From Palaemon carinicauda (Eukaryota; Arthropoda; Malacostraca; Decapoda; Palaemonidae): DNA of 64,000 nt. The stretch's first letter is position 1. Each line of letters opens with the position of its first letter. Both the position numbers and the translations under genes were made by a program. The notes beneath the pieces were generated by a model. That model was not told the origin of the DNA, did not search any database, and saw nothing but the letters and a program-made list of their open reading frames with translations. The DNA lies in assembly GCF_036898095.1 (NCBI RefSeq), contig NC_090745.1:86544217-86608216 (forward strand). The letters are read 5' to 3'. Below are positions 1 through 10,509 of this stretch, piece after piece.

Positions 1-417
1 AAGAGGTATCGGACTAGGTGAACAACTGGCACGAACAGACTAACCCTCGAACGCAACACTGTAACACTTTGCGCATATCACTTTATCACTTTTGATTTTC
101 TGTTAGCACTTATTTCACTGAAATCGAAACTTTAACTGATTTCCATCTGAAACACGCAATCCTATCCTTCATTAAAAGGTAGTAATTGCGAAAACAGTTT
201 ACAATGCAACAGAAAAACATAATTAAAGATAAAGAATTCAGTGGCTGGAAAAGAGACTAAACACTAGATCAAATAAACTACGTTTAAAATCTCTCACCGC
301 ATAAAGCCTGGGAACAAGAATAAAACTCTAGAAACGTTTTACCTTCTTCCCCTACAGCGACTAGGGAGAAGAGAAAAAAACGAGAACAACGTTACCCGCT
401 TGAACGAAACGTTTATT

Positions 418-462
418 CTCCTCTCTCTCCCTCCGTCTCTATCTCTCTCTCTCTTCTCTCTC
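418..462. promoter_or_regulatory. Pyrimidine tract in DIRS leader (copy A)
   Basis: A CT-rich tract, read as GAGA-type repeats on the element's sense (minus) strand. It lies at the same leader position in B (about 6972-7021) and C (about 51277-51322). Conservation of position suggests a promoter or GAGA-factor-like element, but simple-sequence drift could also explain it. Confidence 0.35.
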
Positions 463-653
463 GACTTAGAACCTGAGAGAAGAGCCCAATTATATATCGT
501 TAAAACATATTATTTGCTAAAGGAAAAAACTGAAAGGTTTCCCAAATAAAAAGTTCCTTTATTAGAATTTAAACCATTTAAGCTAAGAAAGAATGAACGA
601 AACGCTAGAATCGGTTTACTCTTACTGCAACGTGAAACCGTGAAATACTCTCT

Positions 654-672
654 CTCTATCGTAACGATAGAG
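654..672. promoter_or_regulatory. Perfect 19-bp dyad in DIRS leader (copy A)
   Basis: CTCTATCGTAACGATAGAG is an inverted repeat with 9-bp arms and a 1-base centre. The same dyad is in B at 7222-7240 and C at 51522-51540. Its 13-bp core recurs in the diverged copy F at 34039-34051. It may be a protein-binding operator or an RNA hairpin in the 5' leader; the role is inferred. Confidence 0.5.
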
Positions 673-1450
673 CGCATGTTGAACGTTCTGAACGTCAACA
701 ACTGCGGAGACTAAACTAAACGTTAGTTCATCTTTGAAAACAGTACGAGACTTATCAAAGAAATTCTTTCAAAAACATTAAAATTAAAAAAGTATAAATT
801 CTAAAAGGTAAATACGAAATGACGGGCTCAATGTTAATTAACTTCGGTTCCAAGTAAGGACCGCCTACTATTAGGAAAGGTCGCATATAAACAAACATAA
901 AAATTAATTTTTATAAGTTTATAATAAATGGAAAGTTAATCGAAGAGGCCTATAAAGGCGGAGAGATATAAACTAAATAGATCTATAACTTGTTAAGCAA
1001 AATTACCAAAAACCTAAACACACTTCCGTCTAAGGGAAGGGTCGGCCATTTAAAAGTGAATGAGAGTCCATACTCTCTTCGTCACCAACACTTCCGTCTA
1101 AGGGAAGGGTCGGCCATAATTAAATCTATCCAAAACGAGTTCAAGTTTTGAAATGAAGATAAAACCCCTGCATAGCGAAAGCTCAAAACTGGAATAGTGT
1201 ACTTCACCAATTCGTTGTGAAAACAAATCCAGTTAGGGACGGCGTATTTAGTAGGTCTTGCCTGTGGCACGACAGAGGGAAAATTGGTTCTATGTTGACA
1301 TCGAGTACTTGAGTACCTACTTGACAGATGGCGCTGTTGATGTACACCCCCACATGTATAGCGATCGCTGGCGTATTCCGCCCGTAGATTTTTTCTGTCG
1401 GGCAGCAGGGATGCAGCTATATGATCATCGGGTAAGTTTGATATTGAAAA

Positions 1451-1743
1451 AAATTCTATCCTCTTGTCGGTTTTTCACAAAGCAAAAGTTGTAGGAATTC
1501 AAGTGTTCTTATTCTATTGTAAGCATGAATGACATAACATGATAATATGAAAAATGTTATACTCTACTCAATACATATTTTCTTGAACAAAATTTAACAT
1601 CACACTCAAATCGAAGTAAAATTTTATTCTACCACCAAGTTTGGGGTACAAAGACTATGTAAAAGTAACCATTTTTTTTTTTACTGGCCACAGTTCTGAC
1701 TGCTGTGTTTTTATTATTCATAAACAAAGAATGGTAAGTGAAG
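1451..1743. other. AT-rich spacer between DIRS copies A and B
   Basis: No coding signal or recognisable repeat. Contains a T-run near 1673. It separates the right end of A from the left end of B, which lie in the same orientation. Confidence 0.6.
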
Positions 1744-1779
1744 ATGTTATTTTCATTAGTAAAATAAATTTTTGAATAT

Positions 1780-1941
1780 ACTTACCCGATGATCATATAG
1801 CTGTCAGCTCTGCTGCCCGACAGAAAAACCTACGGGCGGAATACGCCAGCGATCGCTATACAGGTGGGGGTGTACATCAACAGCGCCATCTGTCAAGTAG
1901 GTACTCAAGTACTCGATGTCAACACAGAACCAATTTTCTCC
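1780..1941. repeat. Left inverted terminal repeat of DIRS B
   Basis: Reverse complement of 10336-10505 with almost no differences across about 160 bp. It contains the 10-bp palindrome AGCGATCGCT. It starts at ATACTTACCCGATG, whereas the right end reads CATCGGGTAAGTTT; this small left/right difference is copied in the ICR. Confidence 0.92.
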
Positions 1942-1984
1942 TCTGTCCACTGGGTCTCTATTGGGGAGGATGGGTGGGTCCTTT

Positions 1985-2066
1985 AATTTATGATCATCGG
2001 GTAAGTATATTCAAAAATTTATTTTACTAATGAAAATAACATTTTTCAATATTAAACTTACCCGAT
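1985..2066. repeat. Internal complementary region (ICR) of DIRS B
   Basis: The left half (GATCATCGGGTAAGTATATT and on) is the reverse complement of the left terminus at 1744-1800. The right half (CAATATTAAACTTACCC and on) is the reverse complement of the right terminus near 10490-10509. Together they equal the junction formed if the two ends were joined in a circle, the diagnostic feature of DIRS elements. Confidence 0.88.
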
Positions 2067-2489
2067 GATCATATAGCTGATTCACACCCAGGGGGGTGGG
2101 TAGAGACCAGCATTACATGTTGACATTATTATGAGCTAAGTATTCCGTATTTCATTTTAGCAGTTAATCAAAATAACAAACATAAAATAAATAAGTACCT
2201 GGTAAGGAAGTCGACTTGAACAATTACTCTGCCTTTTTAAGTACGTCTTCCTTACTGAGCCTCGCGATCCTCATAGGATGCTGAGCGACTCCTAGGAGCT
2301 GAAGTATGAAGGGTTGCAACCCATACTAAAGGTCCTCATCAAAACCTCTAATCTAGGCGCTTCTCAAGAAATGACTTTGACCACCCGCCAAATCAAGTAG
2401 GATGCGAAAGGCTTCTTAGCCTTCCGGACAACCCAAAAACAATAATAAAACATTTCAAGAGAAAGATTAAAAAGGTTATGGAATTAGGG

Positions 2490-3600
2490 AATTGTAGTGG
2501 TGGAGCCCTCACCACTACTGCACTCGTTGCTACGAATGGTCCCAGAGTGTAGCAGTTCTCGTAAAGAGACTGGACATTCTTAAGATAAAAGACGCGAACA
2601 CTGATTTGCTTTTCCAATAGGTTGCGTCGAATATACTTTGCAGAGATCTATTTTGTTTAAAGGCCACGGAAGTTGCGACAGCTCTAACTTCGTGTGTCCT
2701 TACTTTCAGCAAAGCTCGGTCTTCCTCATTCAGATGGGAATGAGCTTCTCGTATTAACAGTCTGATAAAAAAGGAATAAAGAATTCTCTGACATAGGCAA
2801 AGATGGATTCTTAACTGAACACCATAAAGCTTCAGACGGGCCTCGTAAAGGATTTTAAAAAGAACTTAAGAGCTCTTACAGGACATAATACTCTTTCTAG
2901 TTCATTTCCAACCATACGATAAGTTTGGAATATCGAACGATATTGGTCAAGGCCGAGAAGGCAGCTCGTGTTTGGCTAGAAAACCAAGTTGTAGAACATG
3001 TAGCCGTTTCGGATGAGAATCCGATGTTCTTGCTGAAGGCATGAATCTCACTGACTCTTTTAGCTGTGGTTAAGCATATCAGGAAAAGAGTCTTAAAGGT
3101 GAGATCTTTCAGGGAGGCTGATTGAAGCGGTTCGAACCTGTCTGACATAAGGAATCTTAGTACCACGTCTAAATTCCAACCAGGTGTAACCAACCGACGC
3201 TCCTTCGTGGTCTCAAAAGACTTAAGGAGGTCTTGTAGATCTTTATTGTTGGAAAGATCTAAGCCTCTGTGACGGAAGACTGATGCCAACATGCTTCTGT
3301 AACCCTTGAAAGTGGGAGCTGAAAGAGATCGTTCTTTCCTCAGATATAAGAGAAAGTCAGCTATTTGAGTTACAGAGGTACTGGTCGAGGATACGGATAC
3401 TGACTTGCACCAGTTTCGGAAGATTTCCCACTTCGATTGGTAGATTCTAAGGGTGGATGTTCTCCTTGCTCTAGCAAACGCTCTGGTTGCCTCCTTCGAA
3501 AAGCCTCTAGCTCTCGAGAGTCTTTCGATAGTCTGAAGGCAGTCAGACGAAGAGCGTGGAGGCCTTGGTGTACCTTCATTACGCGTGGCTGACGTAGAAG
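2490..3600 (-). pseudogene. DIRS B tyrosine recombinase, frameshifted
   Basis: The YR would integrate the circular double-stranded DNA intermediate without target duplication. The core-binding part reads YQSKWEIFRNW, then AKRVSEIHAFS (box I Arg) and HEVRAVATS (HxxR box, about 2660-2700). Compared with C, one T is missing exactly where the catalytic tyrosine should be: SFYLKD in C becomes SFILRM here, near 2590. A further frameshift precedes 2897. Reading frames 2393-2617, 2530-2712 and 2897-3292 are its pieces. It lies downstream of the RNase H frame, overlapping its end, as usual in DIRS. It is inactive as it stands. Confidence 0.82.
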
Positions 3601-4590
3601 GTCCACCCTTAGTGGAAGTGTTCTGGGAACGTTACTAGCCATCGAAGTACCTCGGTGAGTTATTCTCTCGCGGGCCAGAGGGAAGCAACTAGAGTCAACT
3701 TTGTCCCTTCGTGAGAGGCGAACTTCTGCAGTACCTTGTTGACAATCTTGAACGGAGGGAATGCATATAGATCTAGATGTGACCAATCTAGTAGAAAGGC
3801 ATCTATATAGACTACTGCTGGGTCCGGGATAGGTGAGCAAACTATTGGGAGCCTCTTGGTCATCGAGGTTGCGAAGAGATCTATGGTTGGCTGGCCCCAG
3901 GAGGCCCAAAGTCTCTTGCATACATCCTTGTGGAGGGTCCAATCTGTTGGAATTATTTGTCCCTTCCTACTGAGACAATCTGCTATGACATTCAAGTTGC
4001 CTTGGATGAACCTCGTTACTAGTGAAAAGTCTAGACCTGTTGACCAGGTGAGGAGGTCCCTTGCGATCTCGTACCATGTCAGAGAGTAGGTCCCTCCTTG
4101 CTTGGAGATGTACGTCAAAGCCGGGTGTTGTCCGAGTTCACCTCCACCACTTTGCCTTGAAGGAGAGACCTGAAGCTTTTCCAGGTCAGACGTACTGCCA
4201 GTAGCTTCTTGCAGTTGAAATGCATTGTCCTTTGACTCGAGTTCCATAATCCCGAGCATTCCCTACCGCCTAATGTCGCACCCCAGCCTACGTCCGATGC
4301 GTCCGAAAAGAGAACGTGGTTGGGAGTCTGAACAGTAAGGGGAAGACCCTTTCTAAGGTTTATAAAGTCCTTTCACCAAGTCAGACCAGACTTTATCTTT
4401 CCGGAAACCGGGATCGAGACCGCTTCTAGCGTCTTGTCCTTTTTCCAGTGAAAAGCTAGATGATACAGAAGAGGACGGAGGTGTAGTCTTCCAAGTGACA
4501 CAAATTGAACCACGGATGACAGTGTCCTTACCAGACTCATCCACAGCCTGACAGGGCAGCGTTCCTTCTTCAGCATCTTCTGGGTGGATA
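3545..4590 (-). pseudogene. DIRS B RT thumb plus RNase H remnant
   Basis: Recognisable segments include WMSLVRTLSSVVQFVSLGRL (RT connection region), ALTYISKQGGTYSLTWYEIA, FIQGNLNVIADCLSRKG and PTIDLFATSMTKRLP. These are typical of the DIRS RNase H and following domain, which removes the RNA template strand. The intact part is frame 3660-4259; 4353-4576 carries the thumb. The palm motifs (fingers, YLDD) that should precede 4590 are absent, and the Gag tail follows directly. The RNase H motif region is frameshifted near 4130-4260. Homologous over its whole length to 47620-48732 in C. Confidence 0.82.
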
Positions 4591-5397
4591 GCAGGGCTGG
4601 GGGTTGATCGTCTTGTTCAGCAACGTCCTCATCAGAGGGTTCCTCATCCGAAACTGATGAGGAAACGGCAACGGAGTGGGCAACGTCTGACTCGCTGAAT
4701 CCGGTCGCACTGGTGGATGCGTGACGGAGCCGGACGCAATATCATGGTACTGCTGCACAGTCTGTGAACTGTCAACCATGGGGACGCGAGGAAGTACAGC
4801 GTCAACCCGAAACTGTCTAGACTGTCTGGGTTGTGCAGTCAACACCCTACCGGGTTGTTGAGGTTGACGCACTGCGTCACAACAAGTCACCTCTGCTGGT
4901 TGTTGAACGTCTTCCTAGTGACACACTGAACGTCAACAACCACCTCCGAGCGTCGCTTAACGTCAACGTGCGACTGGCAACCCACACTGGGTCGCATCGG
5001 TGGAGGAACCACCTCAACTGGCGGACGCGAGTAGGATACCTCAGCGTCAACAGGGCGCACAACCAACCGGTAGGAAGGTTGTTGGCCAGAAGGTTCTTCT
5101 CCGTAAAAAGTCCTCTATCAAGGACACAAGCTTGGACTGCATGTCTTGCAGCAAAGCCCATTAGGGTCTACGGGAGCAGGTGTGGCAACAGACGGGGTTA
5201 GCGACTGAAGCGGAACCATTTACCATCCCTGGAAGCCTTGTTATGCTTTAATTAAAGTCCATAGGAGGCTAAGCAGCTTAAGGCTCCTCTTCAAATGACA
5301 GAGTCCTCAAAGGAATATCAGTAGGAGGGAGAACAGCACTTTCTCATCTACAGGAACCTTGTCCAAGAAAAGCTAGGTTATCTCAGTGAGGGTCTCA

Positions 5398-5690
5398 CTG
5401 GTGCATAAGCAGCAGACCAGAAGGCAACGTTATGTAACTGCTTGACAGTCTGTGAACTGTCAAAAACTGAACTGTCAACCACAACAGGTGCGCGAGGACA
5501 TACAGCACTGGTGCATTAGCAGCAGACCAGAAGGCAACGTTATGTAACTGCCTGACCGTCTGTGAACTGTCAAAAACTGAACTGTCAACCACAACAGGTG
5601 CGTGAGGACATACAGCACTGGTGCATTAGTAGCAGACCAGAAGGCAACGTCATGTAACTGCTTGACAGTCTGTGAGCTGGCAACTACCAA
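5398..5690. repeat. 110-bp tandem repeat in DIRS B gag
   Basis: Units begin at 5401, 5511 and 5621 (the last partial) and are nearly identical. C has a single copy at about 49945-50040, so the expansion is specific to B. The unit length breaks the reading frame. Confidence 0.9.
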
Positions 5691-5907
5691 AGCTGTGTGG
5701 GGAAGCCTCAACTCCTGACTGACTAGTCTGCTGCGGGCGAGTGGCGGTAACCACCGTGGGTTGCGGAGGCTGACGCACCGTGTCAAAACACGGCAGCCTA
5801 ACTCCACCCTCCTGTTGTTGTGGTAGCTCACGCACGGCAACGGAGTGCTCCGTGCGTCTGTGGGAGTCAGCATGCGTCTGGCAGGGTCGACTGCGCATGG
5901 GTGGAGG

Positions 5908-6099
5908 AGCTCTCACAGCCGGAGTGTGGGAGCAGGTAGCCTCAGCGTCTGCTGGGCGCACAACAGTGGCAGGTTGTAGGCTAACGGGTGCAGCGCCAAC
6001 CTCTCCGCAGCCGGAGTGTGGGAGCAGGCAGCCTCAGCGTGAGCTGGGCGCACAACCGTGGCAGGTTGTAGGCTAACGGGTGCAGCGTTAACCTTCTCC
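5908..6099. repeat. 92-bp tandem duplication in DIRS B gag
   Basis: GCCGGAGTGTGGGAGCAG occurs at about 5918 and 6010, with matching sequence after each. Two units with small differences. Confidence 0.8.
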
Positions 6100-7556
6100 G
6101 CACGAAACTCCTGCATAACCGCAGCTAATTGAGTCTGCATAGACTGCAGTAAAGACCACTTAGGGTCTACAAAAGCGGCAACAGACGGAGCTACTGTCCG
6201 TTGTGACTGAGGGTCTAAACAGCGGGTGCGGCAACAGACGGAGTTACTGCCTGTTGCGGTACCACCTTGCCTCTCTTGGGAGGTGTGCAGTCGTCGGATG
6301 ACTGCATCGAGTCCGAACTGACCCAGTGGCTACACCTGGGCCGTTGGACTTGCGCGGAAGGGACCGACTTGCACTTAAAAAGCTGCGAGATGTGGTCCAT
6401 GGTTTCTTACGAGAAACCTCTTCCGTAGACGAGAAGTAAATGGGCTCTCTCGTCTTTGTGTGGGTGGGGCGATCTTGGTAGATACGCCCGAAACCACGGA
6501 GGGAAAAACGTCTGTTCGTTGATCAAGGCCTGAGGAACCCATAAGTCGTTCGACATTACTTCTCCCCTGGGCTTGGGAGCTTGCAAGAGGTCCCGGACTA
6601 GGTGAACGACAGGCACGAACAGACGAACCCTCGGACGCAACACTGTAACACTTTGCGCATATCACTTTATCACTTTGATTTTCTGTTTTGCACTTATTTC
6701 ACTGAAATCGAGACTTTTACTGATTTCTACCTGAAACACGCAATCCTACCCTTCATTAAAAGGTAGTAATTGCGAAAACAGTCGTATAATGCAACAGAAA
6801 ACATATATAAAGATAAAGAATTCAGTGGCTGGGAAAGAGACTAAACACTAGATCAAATAAACTACGTTTACAATCTCTCACCGCACATAGTCTGGGAACA
6901 AGAATAAAACCCTAGAAACGTTTTACCTTCTTCCCCTACAGCGACTAGGGAGGAGAGTAAAACGAGAACAACGTTTTTTCTCCTCTCTCTCCCTCCGTCT
7001 CTATCTCTCTCTCTCTTTCTCCTTGATTTCGCACCTGAGAGAAGAGCCCAATTATATATCGTCAAAACATGTTATTTGCTAAAGGAAAAAACTGAAAGGT
7101 TTTCCAAACAAAAAGTTCCTTTAATTTAGAATTTAAACCATTTAAGCTAAGAAAGAATGAACGAAACGCCAGAATCGGTTTACTCTTACTGCAAAGTGAA
7201 ACCGTGAAACACTCTCTCTCTCTCTATCGTAACGATAGAGCGCATGTTGAACGTCCTGAACGTCAACAACTGCGTAGACTAAAAAAAAAAACTAAACGTT
7301 AGTTCATCTTTGAAAACAGTACGAGACTATCAAAGAAATTCTTTCATAAAACATTAAATTTAAAAAGTTATAAATTCTTTAAAGGTAAAATACGATATAA
7401 CGGGCTCAACGTTGATTAACTTCTGTTCCAAGTTAGGACCGCCTACTATCAGGAAAGGTCGCATATAAACAAAACATAAAAATTTATTTTTTATATGTTG
7501 ATAATAAATGGAAAGTTAATCGAAGAGGCCTAATAAAGGCGGAGAGATATAAAATA

Positions 7557-10061
7557 CAGTGATACCTCGGTACTCGACCATAATCCGTTCGAGATCCGTG
7601 TTCGACCTCCGATTTGTTCGAGTACCGAATTTTTTTTCCCCATAAGAAATAATGGTATATATTCTATTCCGTTCCCAAGCACTCGAACAGGCCCAAAATA
7701 TTAATAAAACGTGTACCTAAACAACAATAATTATCTAAATGTGTATGAAATTGGTCAGAAAATCCTATAAAACAATTTTAAACCATTTACTGTACTAAAA
7801 TAAAACAATTTTAAACCATTTTCTGTACTGTAGTGAACATACCTTTGAGCAGCGGTTCGATGGCATACAGGGATGGATGTGGAGAGGATGGAAGGGGGAG
7901 GTTACTGCTTGGAAGGAGAGTCCCCTTCCATGATGTGGCGGGGTAGTTCTCCTTCAGGAGTTGTTTCTCTCTCCAATGAAAGGGTGGGCAGATCTATTTC
8001 AGGGGTTTCTTCTCTTCTTTGTCTCTTCTTTGGAGGAGAAACAGGCTTTGATGTAGCAGCTTTCTTTTCTTTTGTGAAAAACTGGTCTATTGTTAATTGT
8101 TTCTTCCTCCTCTGCAGTATTCTTCGAAAATGATACATGACACTATCATTAAACATATGCACTGCCCGGTTTGCTACTGCAATTTCTGGGTGGTATTTTT
8201 CAGCAAAAGCCTGCACATCTGCCCACTTGGAACAAATTTCATTGATGAGAGAACTTGGAACATCCTCCCTTACCTCATCCTCTTCTGAAGATTCCTGCTC
8301 CACAATCAGATCCTGCTGCTGTTGTTGTTGCAGGTGCAACAATTCCTCCACAGTCAACTCGGTAGAATGGCTTTCTACAAGCTCATCAATATCATCCTTG
8401 TCGACCTCAAGCCCCAAACTCCTGCCCATGACAACAATTTCCTCAACGACATCAGTGTCATCAGAAATTACAGGGGTAGCAGTGCTTGGACCCGCCTCTG
8501 GTTGGAAACCTTCAAACTCCCTCTCTGTGACACATGATGGCCACAGCTTACGCCAGGCAGAGTTCAATGTCCTATAGGTCACACCTCGCCAAGCTTGGTC
8601 AATCATGTTAACAGAGTTGAGGATGCTGAAGTGTTCCTTCCAGAATTCCTTTAGGGTCAACTTCGTGTCACTGGTCACTTCAAAACACTTTCTGAAAAGG
8701 GCCTTGGTATAGAGTTTTTTGAAGTTTGAAATGACCTGTTGGTCCATGGGCTGGAGTATGGGAGTAGTATTGGGGGGCAAGAATTTGATTTTGATAAAGC
8801 TGTATTCTTCTTTCAAGTCATCCTCGAGACCTGGAGGATGTGCAGGAGCATTGTCCATAACCAGAAGACATTTCATTGGCAAGCTCTTTTCAATGAGGTA
8901 AGCCTTAACCTGGGGGGCAAACACTTCGTTTATCCACTCAGTAAAGAATTGTCTTGTGACCCAAGATTTAGTGTTCGAGCGCCACATAACTGGTAGTGCA
9001 CTTTTACAAATATTATTTCGTTTGAACACCCGGGGGTTGTCCGAGTGGTACACTAACAAGGGTTTGATCTTGCAATCGCCACTTGCATTTGCACACAGCA
9101 ACAATGTTAGCCTATCTTTCATTGGCTTGTGACCTGGCATCTTCGTCTCGTCCTTGGTAATGTACGTATTGGCTGGCATTTTCTTCCAAAATAACCCAGT
9201 CTCATCACAATTAAAGACTTGTTGTGCGATCAAATTTTGTTCATTTATGTACCGATCGAATTCCCCCACGTATTTATCGGCTGCAATTTGATCCGAACTA
9301 GCTGCCTCCCCATGCCTAGTAACACGATGAATACCTGTTCTATTACGAAACTTTTCAAACCAACCCCTGCTCGCTTTAAATGTAAATGAATCACTTTCAC
9401 TGGTACTCGGACTTTTCTTCACTAATTCTTCATAGATATGCAACGCTTTTTCACAAATGAACGCTTCACTAACACTTTCCCCGGCCAACTGTTTTTCTTT
9501 AATAAATATTAAAAGCAACTTTTCCATCTCCTCAATCACTTGTGGCCTTTGCTTAGTTACCGCCGTAACTCCCGTTGCAACATTCGCCTTCTTAATCATT
9601 TCTTTATGCTTTAAAAACGTAGAAATGGTCGACTTCGCCATTCCGTATTCTACCGCTAAATCGGACACTCGTACACCATTCTCATATTTCGCTATAATTT
9701 CCTTCTTCAACTCGATCGTTGTTCGCACTGTTTTCCTCTTCTCCTTCCCCTTAACACTCATTACTTTCTTGGGACTCATTATGAAAGCTAAAAAAGCAAT
9801 TAAAAGCACTGAAAATCACTAAATCACAACGAATGCTGATCGCGCGTTGTCTGAGTGACGCTCTCGAGAGAACTGATGCTTCCCGAACAAGCGAGAGTGG
9901 CCGAGATGGCGCGATCATCACAAAGCCCATGCGGTCGTCACGTGTTCGGCTGGTCGAGTACCGAATTTTTGGTCGAGCACCGCAGCAAAAATTTCTCGAA
10001 AATTTTGGTCGAACTCCGAATTGTTCGAGTATAGAGTCGTTCGACTACCGAGGTATCACTG
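7557..10061 (-). mobile_element. Tigger/pogo-type DNA transposon, apparently intact
   Basis: Ends read CAGTGATACCTCGGTA at the left and the inverse at the right, flanked by TA at 7555-7556 and 10062-10063. That is the TA target duplication expected of Tc1/mariner-pogo elements. Subterminal sequence repeats a GTCGAGTACCGAATTTTT-like motif in both orientations. Length is 2,505 bp with one uninterrupted transposase gene. It sits inside the DIRS B leader, so it arrived after B and is the youngest insertion that can be ordered here. Confidence 0.95.
7902..9779 (-). CDS. Tigger-like DDE transposase
   Basis: Cut-and-paste transposase of 625 residues, starting at MSPKKVMSVKGKE (9779). The open frame continues 10 codons upstream, but MSPKK is the usual family start. 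Order: CENP-B/psq-type helix-turn-helix (about residues 15-65, LAVEYGMAKSTISTFLK); CENP-B-like DNA-binding domain (about 75-160, GWFEKFRNRTGIHR); DDE catalytic domain with Asp in FNCDETGLFW (about 192), LLVMDNAPAHP (about 309) and TPILQPMDQQ (about 346). The C-terminal tail has a Gln run, an acidic stretch and a basic KKRQRRE patch that could be a nuclear signal. All three catalytic acids are present and there is no stop or frameshift, so it may still be functional. Confidence 0.95.
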   Translation of the reverse strand: MSPKKVMSVKGKEKRKTVRTTIELKKEIIAKYENGVRVSDLAVEYGMAKSTISTFLKHKEMIKKANVATGVTAVTKQRPQVIEEMEKLLLIFIKEKQLAGESVSEAFICEKALHIYEELVKKSPSTSESDSFTFKASRGWFEKFRNRTGIHRVTRHGEAASSDQIAADKYVGEFDRYINEQNLIAQQVFNCDETGLFWKKMPANTYITKDETKMPGHKPMKDRLTLLLCANASGDCKIKPLLVYHSDNPRVFKRNNICKSALPVMWRSNTKSWVTRQFFTEWINEVFAPQVKAYLIEKSLPMKCLLVMDNAPAHPPGLEDDLKEEYSFIKIKFLPPNTTPILQPMDQQVISNFKKLYTKALFRKCFEVTSDTKLTLKEFWKEHFSILNSVNMIDQAWRGVTYRTLNSAWRKLWPSCVTEREFEGFQPEAGPSTATPVISDDTDVVEEIVVMGRSLGLEVDKDDIDELVESHSTELTVEELLHLQQQQQQDLIVEQESSEEDEVREDVPSSLINEICSKWADVQAFAEKYHPEIAVANRAVHMFNDSVMYHFRRILQRRKKQLTIDQFFTKEKKAATSKPVSPPKKRQRREETPEIDLPTLSLERETTPEGELPRHIMEGDSPSKQ

Positions 10062-10335
10062 TATATAGATCTATAACGTGTTAAGCAAAATTACTAAAAA
10101 CCTAAACACACTTCCGTCTAAGGGAAGGGTCGGCCATTTAAAAGTGAAAGAGAGTCCATACTCTCTTTGTCACCATAATTAAATCTATCCAAAACGCGTT
10201 CAAGTTTTGAAATGAAGATAAAACCCCTGCATAGCGAAAGCTCAAAACTGGAATAGTGTACTTCACCAAATCGTTGTGAAAACAAATCCAGTTAGTAACA
10301 GCGTATTTAGTAGGTATTGCCAGTGGCACGACAGA

Positions 10336-10505
10336 GAGAAAATTGGTTCTGTGTTGACATCGAGTACTTGAGTACCTACTTGACAGATGGCGCTGTTGAT
10401 GTACACCCCCACCTGTATAGCGATCGCTGGCGTATTCCGCCCGTAGGTTTTTCTGTCGGGCAGCAGAGCTGACAGCTATATGATCATCGGGTAAGTTTAA
10501 TATTG
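10336..10505. repeat. Right inverted terminal repeat of DIRS B
   Basis: Near-perfect inverse of 1780-1941. The terminal bases CATCGGGTAAGTTTAATATT match the right half of the B ICR. Confidence 0.92.
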
Positions 10506-10509
10506 AAAA

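Larger units (their letters stand above)
1..1450 (-). mobile_element. DIRS copy A, 5' leader and right terminal repeat only
   Basis: This is the 5' (right-hand) end of a DIRS-type tyrosine-recombinase retrotransposon whose coding part lies before the window. Bases 1-90 match B around 6588-6670 almost base for base. The similarity continues through the pyrimidine tract (about 418-462), the palindrome at 654-672 and the terminal repeat (about 1270-1450). It ends at the same GGGTAAGTTT and ATTGAAAA terminus as B. No Gag, RT or YR coding is present. A few differences in the terminal repeat from B suggest that it is an older or independent insertion. Short open frames in it (510-701, 1082-1270, 1258-1494) do not resemble proteins. 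Confidence 0.85.
4590..6400 (-). pseudogene. DIRS B Gag-like protein, broken
   Basis: Gag-like first gene of the element, presumed to be the RNA-binding structural protein. The likely start is MDHISQLFKCKSVPSAQVQR at 6400. A short amphipathic segment (WSLLQSMQTQLAAVMQEFRA, about 6110-6165) is shared with C and F and could be a coiled coil. The rest is Pro/Gln/Val/Arg-rich low complexity. Stops and frame changes occur throughout, and two tandem expansions (110-bp and 92-bp units) are not multiples of three. The acidic tail (DEEPSDEDVAEQ) runs into the RT-thumb remnant. Relative to C, B lacks about 410 bp near 5245. Confidence 0.6.
6400..10335 (-). promoter_or_regulatory. DIRS B 5' leader (interrupted by Tigger)
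   Basis: Non-coding leader between the right terminal repeat and Gag, about 1.4 kb once Tigger is removed. It contains the pyrimidine tract (6972-7021), the 19-bp dyad (7222-7240) and a near-palindromic GAACGTCCTGAACGTCAAC motif (about 7247-7268) that also occurs inside gag of C. It aligns with A (1-1290) and C (50640-52130). Presumed to hold the promoter; no TATA or start site can be assigned with confidence. Confidence 0.55.
1744..10509 (-). mobile_element. DIRS copy B, non-autonomous, with nested Tigger
   Basis: A full-length DIRS-type element by its ends: inverted terminal repeats at 1780-1941 and 10336-10505 are essentially identical over about 160 bp. An internal complementary region lies at 1985-2066. 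Without the 2.5-kb Tigger insert the element is about 6.3 kb. Minus-strand order is leader (10336 to about 6400), Gag (about 6400-4590), RT thumb plus RNase H (about 4590-3545) and YR (about 3600-2490). The RT fingers and palm, including the YxDD motif, are missing, exactly as in C. The near-perfect terminal repeats indicate a recent insertion, although the reading frames are broken. That fits a defective copy moved by proteins from another copy. Confidence 0.9.

Noticed and set aside
510..701. Small open frames in the DIRS leaders (also 10138-10329, 1082-1270)
   Set aside because: They are not conserved as proteins between copies and fall in non-coding leader sequence.
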